Below are positions 23,047 through 31,635 of a stretch of 38,745 nucleotides of DNA, one piece after another (positions within the stretch are counted from its first letter, which is position 1; each line of letters opens with the position of its first letter). The notes under the pieces were generated by a model. It had not been told where the DNA came from, did no database searches, and saw nothing but the letters and a program-made list of their open reading frames with translations. The stretch is from Acholeplasmatales bacterium (GTDB lineage Bacteria; Bacillota_I; Bacilli_A; Acholeplasmatales; Anaeroplasmataceae), in the NCBI GenBank assembly GCA_017524905.1, contig JAFXUP010000102.1:1-38745 (forward strand). The letters run 5' to 3'. A program made the position numbers and the translations under genes.

Positions 23047-24546
23047 ATGCAAATTATAGATGAAGTTGTAATGGGCAATTCATTAGTAGAAAAAATTGCT
23101 AAAGCATTACACATTGAAAGTGGTAATAGCGTTGTTATAATGTCAATTGCTATTATTCTATTCGTAGGTTTCTTAGCCACTAGATTAACAAAATTAGTAA
23201 AACTTCCAAATGTTACAGCGTATATCGTTGTTGGTATTTTATTAGTTCCTATCTGGACAGTTATTCCCGCTGGTATAGATGGAATTATTCCAACAAGAGT
23301 TATAGGTGGAATGAGCTTTTTAACTGATATAGCTTTAGCATTTATCGCTTTTGGTGCTGGAGAGTTTTTTAAAATTGATGTTTTAAAGAAATCGGGTGGA
23401 AAAGTAATCGTAATTACTATTTTTGAGGCATTAATGGCAGTGGTGGTAGTATTCTGTCTATGCTTCTTTGTACTTAGAATTTCAATAGGATTCTCAATGG
23501 TATTAGCAGCATTATCAAGTGCAACAGCACCTGCTAGTACAATTATGACAATTAAACAAACTAAAGCAAAAGGTGAATATGTAAATACACTTTTACAAGT
23601 AGTAGCATTAGATGATGTTGTATCATTACTTGCATTTAGTGTTGCACTTGCATTACATGGAGCTTTATCAACAAATGGCGGTGCTTCATTTAATAGTATT
23701 GGCTTACCAATATTACTAAATATTGCATGCTTAGCATTAGGCTTTATTTTTGGTTTATTGTTAAAGGTTTTATTACCTACAAAAAGAACATCTGATAATA
23801 GATTAATTATTGTTATAGCTACATTATTCTTATTCTGTGGTATTTGTGCTTTGATGGGACAATCTCCACTTTTAGGTTGTATGGCAATGGGTATGACATA
23901 TATTAATGTATCAAAGGATGAAAAATTATTTAAACAATTAAGTTATTTCCAACCACCAATTATGTTGTGCTTCTTCGTAATGAGTGGTATGAGATTTAAT
24001 TTAAAATCATTTACTGATATGACACGCGTTGGTATAGCACCATTATTTGTTGTATCATTAGTTTATTTCTTTGCTAGAATACTTGGTAAATATTCTGGTG
24101 CATATTTAGGTGGCTTGACTACAAAAAGCGACAAAAAAATTACTAGATATTTAGGCCTTGGCTTAATCCCTCAAGCTGGTGTTGCAATAGGTTTATCTAT
24201 CATGGGTGCAGAAGCCATTGGTGGTAGCGATGGTGCTGCACTTCAAACAATTATTTTAGCTTCAAGTGTTCTTTATGAATTAGTTGGTCCTGGTTCTGCA
24301 AAATTAGGCTTATATTTATCTAAATCTTATTCTACAAATATTGATGAATTAGTTCCTCAAGAAACAGTTGTTGCAGAAGTAGAAACTAAAAATGATGTTG
24401 AAATTTTAATTGAACAAATTAATAGAATTCGTCAAAATATTCCTACTGTTGATGTTGTTGCCGAGGATGAAGCAGCATTTACTGAAGCAGCAGAAGAATA
24501 TGCAGAAGAAAATTTGTTGAGAAGAAAATTTATAAATAGGAGATAA
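23047..24546 (+). CDS. Cation/proton antiporter (CPA superfamily)
   Basis: 499 residues. About 12-13 membrane helices span 20-430. Family marks are GFLATRLTKLVKLPNVTAYI in the first helices, the ASSATAPAST-like segment LSSATAPASTIM in the fourth or fifth, and the paired acids ALDDVVSLLAFS (D189, D190), the ion-binding site of CPA2-type exchangers. The C-terminal 70 residues are a soluble acidic tail with no TrkA-N domain. It probably exchanges Na+ or K+ for protons. It is co-transcribed with the second mgtC (5 nt gap). The ribosome binding site is weak (AAGGTG). Confidence 0.87.
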   Translation: MQIIDEVVMGNSLVEKIAKALHIESGNSVVIMSIAIILFVGFLATRLTKLVKLPNVTAYIVVGILLVPIWTVIPAGIDGIIPTRVIGGMSFLTDIALAFIAFGAGEFFKIDVLKKSGGKVIVITIFEALMAVVVVFCLCFFVLRISIGFSMVLAALSSATAPASTIMTIKQTKAKGEYVNTLLQVVALDDVVSLLAFSVALALHGALSTNGGASFNSIGLPILLNIACLALGFIFGLLLKVLLPTKRTSDNRLIIVIATLFLFCGICALMGQSPLLGCMAMGMTYINVSKDEKLFKQLSYFQPPIMLCFFVMSGMRFNLKSFTDMTRVGIAPLFVVSLVYFFARILGKYSGAYLGGLTTKSDKKITRYLGLGLIPQAGVAIGLSIMGAEAIGGSDGAALQTIILASSVLYELVGPGSAKLGLYLSKSYSTNIDELVPQETVVAEVETKNDVEILIEQINRIRQNIPTVDVVAEDEAAFTEAAEEYAEENLLRRKFINRR

Positions 24547-24551
24547 ATCAT

Positions 24552-25286
24552 ATGAATGTTTTAGAAATAATAGATCCAATTAGTAAATTGTTTACTACTG
24601 GAATAGATTTAGATTTTGGTGTAAAAATTATTATTAGAGTTTTTATAACAATTATTTTAGCAGCATTTTTAGGTATTGAAAGAGCTAATAAAAGACATGC
24701 TGCAGGCTTAAGAACATTTATCATTGTTTCTTTAGCTGCTACAATTTCAGCTTTAACAGATTCATTTTTAATGGCTAATTATTCTGTAGTTATACCAGCA
24801 ATGTCTGCTGCAACTGCAATTGGTATCGCTATCATTTCAAGTAATACAATTTTATATTCAAGTAAAAATCAAATTAAAGGTTTAACAACATCTGTTGCCT
24901 TATGGGGTCAAGCATTTGTTGGTTTCTCATTAGGATTTGGTTTATACACTGTAACTTTAGTTGCTGCTTTATTATTGATTCTTTCTTTAAGTGCATTACC
25001 TAAATTAGAAATTTATTTAAAGAATAGATCAAATCATTTTGATATACATCTTGAATTAAAGAATAAAACTAATTTATCTGATTTCGTTCAAATTATTAGA
25101 AAATTAGGTTTAATAATTGATGATATTGAAGCAAATCCTGCGTATGCAAATACTGGTTTATATGTATATACAATTTCATTATCAATTTATAGTAAAGAAT
25201 TAAAAAAATATAAAACTCATGCTGAAATAATTGAAGCATTACAATCAATTGATTATATTAGTCATATAGAAGAAATTAGTATGTAA
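24552..25286 (+). CDS. MgtC/SapB family membrane protein (second copy)
   Basis: 244 residues, same layout as the protein at 13970: membrane domain with FLGIERANKRHAAGLRTFIIV and IKGLTTSVALWGQAFVGFSLG, and an ACT-like C-terminal domain from about residue 160. The region matching RLAAQVITGVGFLGAGAI of the first copy is less conserved here (IPAMSAATAIGIAIIS), so the two have probably taken different roles. It has a normal AGGAG ribosome binding site. It pairs with the antiporter, which suggests a joint role in ion balance or membrane potential (inference). Confidence 0.83.
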   Translation: MNVLEIIDPISKLFTTGIDLDFGVKIIIRVFITIILAAFLGIERANKRHAAGLRTFIIVSLAATISALTDSFLMANYSVVIPAMSAATAIGIAIISSNTILYSSKNQIKGLTTSVALWGQAFVGFSLGFGLYTVTLVAALLLILSLSALPKLEIYLKNRSNHFDIHLELKNKTNLSDFVQIIRKLGLIIDDIEANPAYANTGLYVYTISLSIYSKELKKYKTHAEIIEALQSIDYISHIEEISM

Positions 25287-25291
25287 AAAAT

Positions 25292-25314
25292 AAACTGACT
25301 TCGGTCAGTTTTTT
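25292..25314 (+). terminator. Terminator of the antiporter operon
   Basis: 8-bp stem AAACTGAC/GTCAGTTT with a TTCG tetraloop, then T run. Confidence 0.88.
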
Positions 25315-25370
25315 ATACATTTATAGATATACTTGCATAATAATTTAAAAAATTTCTAATTTGCACAGTA

Positions 25371-25399
25371 TTGGTGAAAAATAATTAAAGTGATATAAT
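25371..25399 (+). promoter_or_regulatory. Promoter upstream of the C_GCAxxG_C_C gene
   Basis: -35 TTGGTG, 17-bp spacer, -10 TATAAT. It lies upstream of the triple repeat, which would then be in the leader of about 130 nt. Confidence 0.6.
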
Positions 25400-25440
25400 A
25401 TAACCAGTCTAAAGAAAGAAAAAAAGGATTTACACAAAAA

Positions 25441-25489
25441 GGTGTTTCACTTTTTCGTTAGGGTGTTTCAAAATTTAATGGGTGTTTCA
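25441..25489 (+). repeat. Three direct repeats GGTGTTTCA, 19-21 bp apart
   Basis: Exact copies of GGTGTTTCA at 25441, 25462 and 25481. The linkers include CTTTTTCGTTA. Spacing near two helical turns fits multiple binding sites. Ends of IS21-family elements carry such tandem transposase sites, so this may be a solo remnant; an operator array for the next gene is the alternative. No istA or istB is in the window. Confidence 0.6.
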
Positions 25490-25535
25490 TTTGAATCACT
25501 ATAGTTGTCATTATACATAATAGAAAGAGGTTTTT

Positions 25536-25928
25536 ATGAATATTAATGAAAAAGCTGAATTTGCAGCAAATTTAAAATTAAGTGGGAAAGCTAATTGTTG
25601 TCAAGCAGTACTTTTAGCCTTAAAAGAAGAAACTGGTTTAGATGATGATCAATTAAAGAGTTTAGGTGCTGGTTTTTGTGCAGGTATGGGAAATTTAAGT
25701 GCAACATGTGGTTCACTTGTTGGTGCAGTTATGGCTTTGGGATTAAAAACTAAAGGTGAAGGTAGCTTAAGGCTTGCAAGATTAGTTAATGAAGAGTTTC
25801 AAAATACTTCAGGCGCTATTAAATGTAAGGATTTAAAAACAATAACTAATGGTAAGCCACTTTGTCCATGTGATGATTGTGTTAGAAATGCAATTAAAGC
25901 ATATGGAAATATCGTTAATAATAAATAA
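25536..25928 (+). CDS. C_GCAxxG_C_C family protein (redox-type, function unknown)
   Basis: 130 residues. The motif set that names the family is clear: ANCCQAV near the N terminus, then GAGFCAGMGNLSATCGSLVGA (GFCAGMGN and CGSLVGA), then LCPCDDCVRNA at the end, with the conserved cysteines in place. The family is widespread in anaerobes and is thought to bind metal or take part in redox chemistry, but no activity is established. A short weak hairpin (CAGC/GCTG then TTTTT) follows the stop at 25930-25947. Confidence 0.88.
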   Translation: MNINEKAEFAANLKLSGKANCCQAVLLALKEETGLDDDQLKSLGAGFCAGMGNLSATCGSLVGAVMALGLKTKGEGSLRLARLVNEEFQNTSGAIKCKDLKTITNGKPLCPCDDCVRNAIKAYGNIVNNK

Positions 25929-26029
25929 GCAGCTTATTGCTGTTTTTATTTTAAAAATATTTATTTTTTAAAATTAGATTTTAAACAACGAAAATTGTGG
26001 TATTATAAAAATATAGGGGAATGATTTTT

Positions 26030-26449
26030 ATGAATGAAAAGTTTTATGAGGTTAATTCACTAAATTTAAAAGATAAAAAATATGGATTAACTCCAAATGA
26101 TTATTACGAATTATTAAGTACTATTTGGTCAAAGAAAACTTGTGCACCTAGAATGCAAAATGAATGGAATAAAAATAATATAACTTTGGGTCAATGTTCA
26201 ATAACTGCATTTTTAATGCAGGATATCTTTGGCGGAGATGTTTATGGAATTCCTCTTCCTGATGGAAATTTTCATTGTTTTAATGTTATTAATGATTCTA
26301 TATTTGATTTAACATCAGCACAATTTAAGGATGTTAAATTAGATTATAAAACTGCAATTTTACAAAAAAGAGAAGATCATTTTAAAAAAGAAGAAAAGAA
26401 AAATCGTTACCTATATTTAAAAAATGAACTTTTAAAGAAATTAAAATAG
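26030..26449 (+). CDS. YunG-like protein with Cys-His-Asp set
   Basis: 139 residues from ATG 26030, 9 nt after AGGGGA; the in-frame ATG at 26021 touches the ribosome binding site. The core ITLGQCSITAFLMQDIFGGD, then NFHCFNVI, then IFDLTSAQF follows the YunG pattern GQCAVTA...QD.FGG......H..N.....DLT..QF. C56, H82 and D93 are spaced like a papain/transglutaminase-type triad, so an amidase or peptidase activity is possible, but no activity is proven for this family. A strongly charged C-terminal helix follows. An extended -10 TGGTATTAT lies at 25998-26006. The stop is within the next gene's AGGAGG. Confidence 0.68.
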   Translation: MNEKFYEVNSLNLKDKKYGLTPNDYYELLSTIWSKKTCAPRMQNEWNKNNITLGQCSITAFLMQDIFGGDVYGIPLPDGNFHCFNVINDSIFDLTSAQFKDVKLDYKTAILQKREDHFKKEEKKNRYLYLKNELLKKLK

Positions 26450-26459
26450 GAGGTTCTAT

Positions 26460-28256
26460 ATGAAAAAGATAATCCAATGGGTTTTATTTATAATTATATT
26501 TAGTTTAATTTCATTTTTAATGCTATTTTATTTAGATTTAGCAAATGGACCATTTACTTTATTTATAATTGAAATAATTGTTATAGTTCTTTTGATAGTT
26601 ATAAGATTTTTATTATCTAATAAGAATTTTTTAAAAAGAAATTCAATTTTTTTAATTTTTATTTTAGTAAATACACTTATTGTTTTTATGGCTAAACCAG
26701 CTATAGGATTATTAAGTGTAACAGATAGTAATCAAAAAACTGACATATTAGAATTAAAAGATGGAAAAATAGAAGGATTATTAAATAGTGAAAAATCAGT
26801 TCAGGTTTATGGTTCAATTCCTTATGCAACTCCACCACTTGGTGAATTAAGATGGAAAGAACCACAGGATGTAAAGCCTTGGGAAGGTGTTTTAGATTGT
26901 ACTAAATTTGCTCCAAGGTCAATGCAAGAGGATAATCCTGAATTTATGAATAGCTTAGTTGATATGTATTCAGAAAAAGGATGGCATCCAAATTATTCAT
27001 CAGGCTTTAAAACTAAGGTATCTGAAGATTCACTATATGTTAATTTATGGAGACCAAATAACAATAAAACTAATTTACCTATATTAGTTTATATTCATGG
27101 TGGATCTTTAACTACTGGTTCATCATACGATGATGATATTAATGGAGAATATTTTGCTAAAAATGATATTATTGTTGTAACTGTTGCTTATAGATTAGGT
27201 GTATTTGGATATTTAGCTTTAGATGAATTAATAAATGAATCAACAAATCATACAACTGGAAATTATGGACTTTTAGATCAAATCAAAGCATTAAAATGGG
27301 TTAATGATAACGCAAGCTATTTTGGTGGAAATAAAGATAATATTACAATTGCAGGTGAATCAGCTGGTTCATCAAGTGTTAATGCATTATGTGTTTCACC
27401 TTTAGCTAAAGGTTTATTTAAAAGAGCAATTGCTGAATCATCATCAATTAGTCAAAAAACACCACCTCATACATTTAGAACAATGGATAATGCTTTAAAA
27501 ACAGGAAATGAATTATTAAAAGAATTTAATTGCACAAATGTTAGTGATTTAAGAAAAATACCTGCAGACAAATTAGTTAAAACTAAAACAACTAATTCAG
27601 CTATGAGTGTTGATGGATATGCTTTAAGAAAAACACCATATGAAACATATATAGCTCATGAAAATAATGAAGAAGCTTTACTTAATGGCTATAATGTAAA
27701 AGAAGCAGATCCATTTGTTATACCTAATTTCTTATTTAATCCAACAAACAAGAATAATATAGAAGAAAGATTAACTAATTATTTTAATGCAACTACCGCA
27801 AAGAAGTTTATTGATTTATATAAAGAAGAAATTAATTCTAATGCAGAAGAAACATTTAATTTAATAATTTCTTTATATTGGTTTATTAATCCACATCATA
27901 CTTGGTCAAATTTAGCATATAATAATGGAGAGACTGTATATAAATATCAATTTACAAAAGATAATGGATATCATGGTACTTATCATAGTGGTGAAATAAT
28001 TTATGCTTATGGTAATTTATATAGATCTAAAAAGCAATTTGCATATAATGAATCTGATTATGAACTTCAAAATAAAATGTCTTCATATTGGATGAATTAT
28101 ATAAAAACTGGTAATCCAAATGGTAATAACCTACCAATTTGGGAAGAATATAGTCCTTTAAAAGAAAATGTATTAGAATTAGGACAAAATATTTCAATGT
28201 TTAAAGATAAATATTTAGAAGCATATAAAATAATAGATGAATTTCAAAATAATTAA
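26460..28256 (+). CDS. Membrane-anchored type B carboxylesterase
   Basis: 598 residues. The first about 90 residues form three membrane helices, an unusual anchor for this family. Then comes a carboxylesterase type B domain: VYGSIPYATPPLGELRWKEP, EDSLYVNLWRP, VYIHGGSLTTGSS (oxyanion hole), NYGLLDQIKALKWV, the nucleophile elbow GESAGS with S301, and YHSGEIIYAYG with H509. The active site probably faces outward, hydrolysing esters at the cell surface (inference). It follows the YunG-like gene by 10 nt and is probably co-transcribed. Its stop codon is inside the 36-bp repeat that recurs at 31540. Confidence 0.87.
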   Translation: MKKIIQWVLFIIIFSLISFLMLFYLDLANGPFTLFIIEIIVIVLLIVIRFLLSNKNFLKRNSIFLIFILVNTLIVFMAKPAIGLLSVTDSNQKTDILELKDGKIEGLLNSEKSVQVYGSIPYATPPLGELRWKEPQDVKPWEGVLDCTKFAPRSMQEDNPEFMNSLVDMYSEKGWHPNYSSGFKTKVSEDSLYVNLWRPNNNKTNLPILVYIHGGSLTTGSSYDDDINGEYFAKNDIIVVTVAYRLGVFGYLALDELINESTNHTTGNYGLLDQIKALKWVNDNASYFGGNKDNITIAGESAGSSSVNALCVSPLAKGLFKRAIAESSSISQKTPPHTFRTMDNALKTGNELLKEFNCTNVSDLRKIPADKLVKTKTTNSAMSVDGYALRKTPYETYIAHENNEEALLNGYNVKEADPFVIPNFLFNPTNKNNIEERLTNYFNATTAKKFIDLYKEEINSNAEETFNLIISLYWFINPHHTWSNLAYNNGETVYKYQFTKDNGYHGTYHSGEIIYAYGNLYRSKKQFAYNESDYELQNKMSSYWMNYIKTGNPNGNNLPIWEEYSPLKENVLELGQNISMFKDKYLEAYKIIDEFQNN

Positions 28257-28287
28257 TGATTAAGATTGGGAAACCAATCTTTTTCTT
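28252..28287 (+). terminator. Terminator of the esterase gene, copy 1 of a 36-bp repeat
   Basis: 7-bp stem AGATTGG/CCAATCT with a GAAA loop, then TTTTTC. The whole 36-bp segment, from just inside the esterase stop to after the T run, is identical to 31540-31575. Confidence 0.88.
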
Positions 28288-28322
28288 TTTTCACAAAATG
28301 GTAAAAAATGAGGAATATTTCA

Positions 28323-28351
28323 TAGACATTATAAAAAGAATTTGTTATAAT
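28323..28351 (+). promoter_or_regulatory. Promoter of the secreted protein/ABC cassette
   Basis: -35 TAGACA, 17-bp spacer, extended -10 TGTTATAAT. Predicted leader of about 55 nt. Confidence 0.75.
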
Positions 28352-28414
28352 AAAATTACGTAAGGTTTTTTAACAATAAAAGTGTCCTATTTAAAAATTA
28401 ATAAAGGGAAAAAT

Positions 28415-29332
28415 ATGAAAAAGAAGTTTTTTAAGTTTGCATTTTTTGAGGCTGTCTTAATATGTGGCAACTTTTTTTTATCAACTAATGCAAAAGCAAT
28501 TAGTTATCAAGATTTATACACAAATTATAGAGTTAAGGATTGTGAATATGCTGAATATGATTTAAATACATATTATAAAAATCCTGTTGATGGTTCTATT
28601 ATACTTGGAAAAATAGTTGATTATGGAGATGATTCTTTAGAAAAAAAGAATTTGTTAATGAGTGAAAATGGACCATATGGTGTTAATAAAAAATATGATG
28701 ATACATCATTTAGTAAATACGCTTATTGTTATACTTTTTTAACAACCATTAATGCTCATTACCAAGATTCTGCATTAGGTCAATTTCAAGTTGATGAAGA
28801 TGATTTATCTAAAGGTATTTACCCATCAGTCACTTGTTCTTTAGAAGAAATTAATTCTACAACATATGAACAAAAAGTCGTTGAAACTCTTTCTACTGAA
28901 TTGTCAACTTCAATTAAAGGTGAATACGCTGGGTTAAGTTCAGAAGTAAGATCGAAAATATCTACATCAATTAGTGTTGCTTTTGGAATTTCTTCTACTA
29001 TATGTCATAAGAATAGACTTGATGTAAACATTCCAATTACAAAAACAGGCTATTACCGCTTACAAAGACGAGCTTTGTACAAAATTTGTGCTTTGTCTAT
29101 TTATGAAATTATGTATTATCCAAAAGTAATTGATAATTCTAATTGGTATACAAAAAATATAACTTATGATTATAAAAATGGAACAAAAATGTATAAGTAT
29201 TTGGGTACGGAAACTTTAGTTATATTTATGGAAGATTACTCAATGAGTATAAATAGATATATTTTTGATAAAAATTTGAAAAAATATATCTATGATGGAA
29301 TTAAAGATGAAGCTACAAATATTTATTTATAA
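28415..29332 (+). CDS. Secreted protein of unknown function, possibly aerolysin-like
   Basis: 305 residues from ATG 28415 (after AAAGGG); an upstream GTG in the same frame at 28382 lacks a ribosome binding site. Signal peptide: KKKFFKF, hydrophobic core, cleavage expected after AKA (28). The mature part is Tyr-rich with five cysteines. Residues about 150-225 have alternating Ser/Thr-rich strands (LSTELSTSIKGEYAGLSSEV, then SKISTSISVAFGISST) followed by NIPITKTGYYRLQRRALYK. This recalls the beta-hairpin region and following strand of aerolysin/ETX-type pore formers, but that is a fold-level resemblance only. It is followed by the ABC transporter gene after 20 nt. Confidence 0.6.
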   Translation: MKKKFFKFAFFEAVLICGNFFLSTNAKAISYQDLYTNYRVKDCEYAEYDLNTYYKNPVDGSIILGKIVDYGDDSLEKKNLLMSENGPYGVNKKYDDTSFSKYAYCYTFLTTINAHYQDSALGQFQVDEDDLSKGIYPSVTCSLEEINSTTYEQKVVETLSTELSTSIKGEYAGLSSEVRSKISTSISVAFGISSTICHKNRLDVNIPITKTGYYRLQRRALYKICALSIYEIMYYPKVIDNSNWYTKNITYDYKNGTKMYKYLGTETLVIFMEDYSMSINRYIFDKNLKKYIYDGIKDEATNIYL

Positions 29333-29352
29333 GATGAAGGATGCTTTGAAAG

Positions 29353-31533
29353 ATGATAAATATTAAGGGGTTACATTTTTCATATAAGAAAGATAAGGTA
29401 TTAGAGAACTTCAATTATAGTTTTAAAGACAATGGTCTATATTCTATAATTGGAGAATCAGGCTGTGGAAAAACAACTTTATTAAATTTAATAGGTGGTA
29501 TATTAAAACCTATTAGCGGATCTATAACATATAGTGATGATATATCTGATTTAAGAGATTCAACTGCTTTTATTTTCCAAGATAATAATCTATTTGATAA
29601 TTTAACTGTATATGAAAATATTAAATTATTAACAAGTTTTAAAACAGATAATATACCTAATGAAAAAATTGATGAAACATTAGAAACATTAGGTGTTTTT
29701 AAATATAAAGAAAAAATTGTTTCTAATATTTCAGGTGGAGAGCGTCAAAGAGTATCAATTGCGATTGCGTTACTAATGGATAAAAAAGTAATAATTGCTG
29801 ATGAACCTTTAGCTTCACTAGATTATACAAATTCAAAAAAAATACTATCTTTCTTTAAAGAAATATCAAAAGATAAACTAATTATTTTTTCAAGTCATAA
29901 TGTTGATATATTAGATGAATATTGCGATAAAATAATTGATTTAGAACATAATAAATATGAAATAGATAATGCTGAAGCTTTATCAGTATCTAAAAAATCT
30001 AATAAAAAGATGAACTTAAATAAGTTTATTTATACTCATCAAAAGGTTATGAAGAAAAAAATATTTATAAAAATTATATCAATATTATTTTTATCTTTTT
30101 GCATTGCACTATTATCAGTTCTAATAACTATATCACAAGTTAATTACGATAAAGTTATGCTTGATGAATTAAAACAAAATTCAAATTCACCGGTTATAGT
30201 TTCACCTAAAAGTTATGATGAAAATAATAATGTTGAAAAATATTTAAAAGAAAAAAATTTATCATATTTAAAAGGCGTTGCTCTTAGTAATTATTTAGGT
30301 TTTGAAAATCGCACCTCAAAATATAATGGTTATGTAACTATTGACGATAGCTTAGAAAATTATGAAGTAAAGATGACCGATTATTTATTTGAAGAATATA
30401 GAAGTAATGGCATTTTACCTCAAAATCTAGTAGAAGAGGAAGCGGAAGACTATATATATCAAACAGATGTTTTAGATTTTGAAGGTAATCCATTCAATAT
30501 AAAAATAAAAGAAATAATAAGTGCGAAAAAATCTGATTTAGAAAATGGTATTGTTAACAGTGATTGGGGACCAATAGGTTATAGAATTCATATGAATACA
30601 TATACCTATGAGGCAATAAGTTTTTTTACAACACATAAATATTATGATGATGATAAAAATAATCCAAACTTTATTATTTTAGAAAATAGAGTTAATGAAA
30701 CTGAAACTATGAATCATAAAACTTTATTTTATTATTATAGTGAAAAAATAAATAAAGATGAGATAGCTTTATCGCATGAAACATTAGAAAATATTGAAAA
30801 ATTTTATAATAAGGAATATTCAATTAATGATAAAATTGAAATAGTTGTAAATGAGGAGAAAAAATCATTTATCTTAAAAGAAATTAATGATAATTTAAGT
30901 GATAATTTTATCTTGTTTTCTACATATAATTTAAGTGATTTTAATGAAATGTTTTATGAATACATTTATTATGAAATTGAAAATTATGAATCTGAGAAAA
31001 TAATAACAATGATGAATGAATTAAAAGATAGTTTAAGTAGATGGAGCTATAGTAATGTTGATTCTACAGAGTTAATGGTTCTTTTTAATGGATCACATAA
31101 AGCTTGGGGTTATTATACAAATTTGAAATCAACTTTTAAAATGGCATCTGTAATTTTAGCCGTTTTTGGAATTTTATTGTTCTTGTTTTTAACATATTAT
31201 TCTTTATCAACTTATTCAATTAATAAAAATAAATTTTCACTTCTAAAAATATATGGAATGAGAAGAAATACTGAATATTATTTATTAGAATATGATTTAG
31301 TTATTTTGCTATTGATATCATTAATATTTGGAACTCCTATTTATGCATTAAATAATGTAGTTTTAAATGCTATGTTTATGGATGCTGCTAATACAACAAA
31401 GAATTTTAATTTCTTTAATTTTAGTAATGAGTTATTAAGTTTTATTATTATATTAGTGGTATCATCAATATTATTCTTTATTTGTTATTTTATTTCTTCA
31501 AGAAAGAAATTAAGAACACATATTGGTATTTAA
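29353..31533 (+). CDS. Fused ABC transporter (ATPase plus FtsX-like permease)
   Basis: 726 residues. N-terminal ATPase (1-210): Walker A GESGCGKTT (34-42), Q76, signature ISGGERQ (126-132), Walker B VIIADEP (146-152), H182. Then one membrane helix (about 237-261), an extracellular domain of about 330 residues, and three C-terminal helices starting FKMASVILAVFGILLFLFLT. This is the MacB/type VII layout, which works mechanically across the membrane and not as a classic channel. The extracellular domain is larger than in MacB. It probably handles the co-encoded secreted protein or protects against it (inference). It runs as the second gene of the cassette. Confidence 0.87.
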   Translation: MINIKGLHFSYKKDKVLENFNYSFKDNGLYSIIGESGCGKTTLLNLIGGILKPISGSITYSDDISDLRDSTAFIFQDNNLFDNLTVYENIKLLTSFKTDNIPNEKIDETLETLGVFKYKEKIVSNISGGERQRVSIAIALLMDKKVIIADEPLASLDYTNSKKILSFFKEISKDKLIIFSSHNVDILDEYCDKIIDLEHNKYEIDNAEALSVSKKSNKKMNLNKFIYTHQKVMKKKIFIKIISILFLSFCIALLSVLITISQVNYDKVMLDELKQNSNSPVIVSPKSYDENNNVEKYLKEKNLSYLKGVALSNYLGFENRTSKYNGYVTIDDSLENYEVKMTDYLFEEYRSNGILPQNLVEEEAEDYIYQTDVLDFEGNPFNIKIKEIISAKKSDLENGIVNSDWGPIGYRIHMNTYTYEAISFFTTHKYYDDDKNNPNFIILENRVNETETMNHKTLFYYYSEKINKDEIALSHETLENIEKFYNKEYSINDKIEIVVNEEKKSFILKEINDNLSDNFILFSTYNLSDFNEMFYEYIYYEIENYESEKIITMMNELKDSLSRWSYSNVDSTELMVLFNGSHKAWGYYTNLKSTFKMASVILAVFGILLFLFLTYYSLSTYSINKNKFSLLKIYGMRRNTEYYLLEYDLVILLLISLIFGTPIYALNNVVLNAMFMDAANTTKNFNFFNFSNELLSFIIILVVSSILFFICYFISSRKKLRTHIGI

Positions 31534-31539
31534 ATATCT

Positions 31540-31575
31540 ATTAATGATTAAGATTGGGAAACCAATCTTTTTCTT
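31540..31575 (+). terminator. Terminator of the ABC gene, copy 2 of a 36-bp repeat
   Basis: Identical over 36 bp to 28252-28287, including AGATTGG-GAAA-CCAATCT and the T run. It begins 7 nt after the ABC stop. The two copies are 3288 bp apart and bracket the cassette. Confidence 0.88.
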
Positions 31576-31583
31576 ATCTATGT

Positions 31584-31612
31584 TTGAAAAAAAGTATTAT
31601 ATATTATATAAT
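31584..31612 (+). promoter_or_regulatory. Promoter of the M16 peptidase gene
   Basis: -35 TTGAAA, 17-bp spacer, -10 TATAAT. It starts 9 nt after repeat copy 2. Confidence 0.78.
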
Positions 31613-31635
31613 AAAAGAGATTTTTGGAGGTACTT

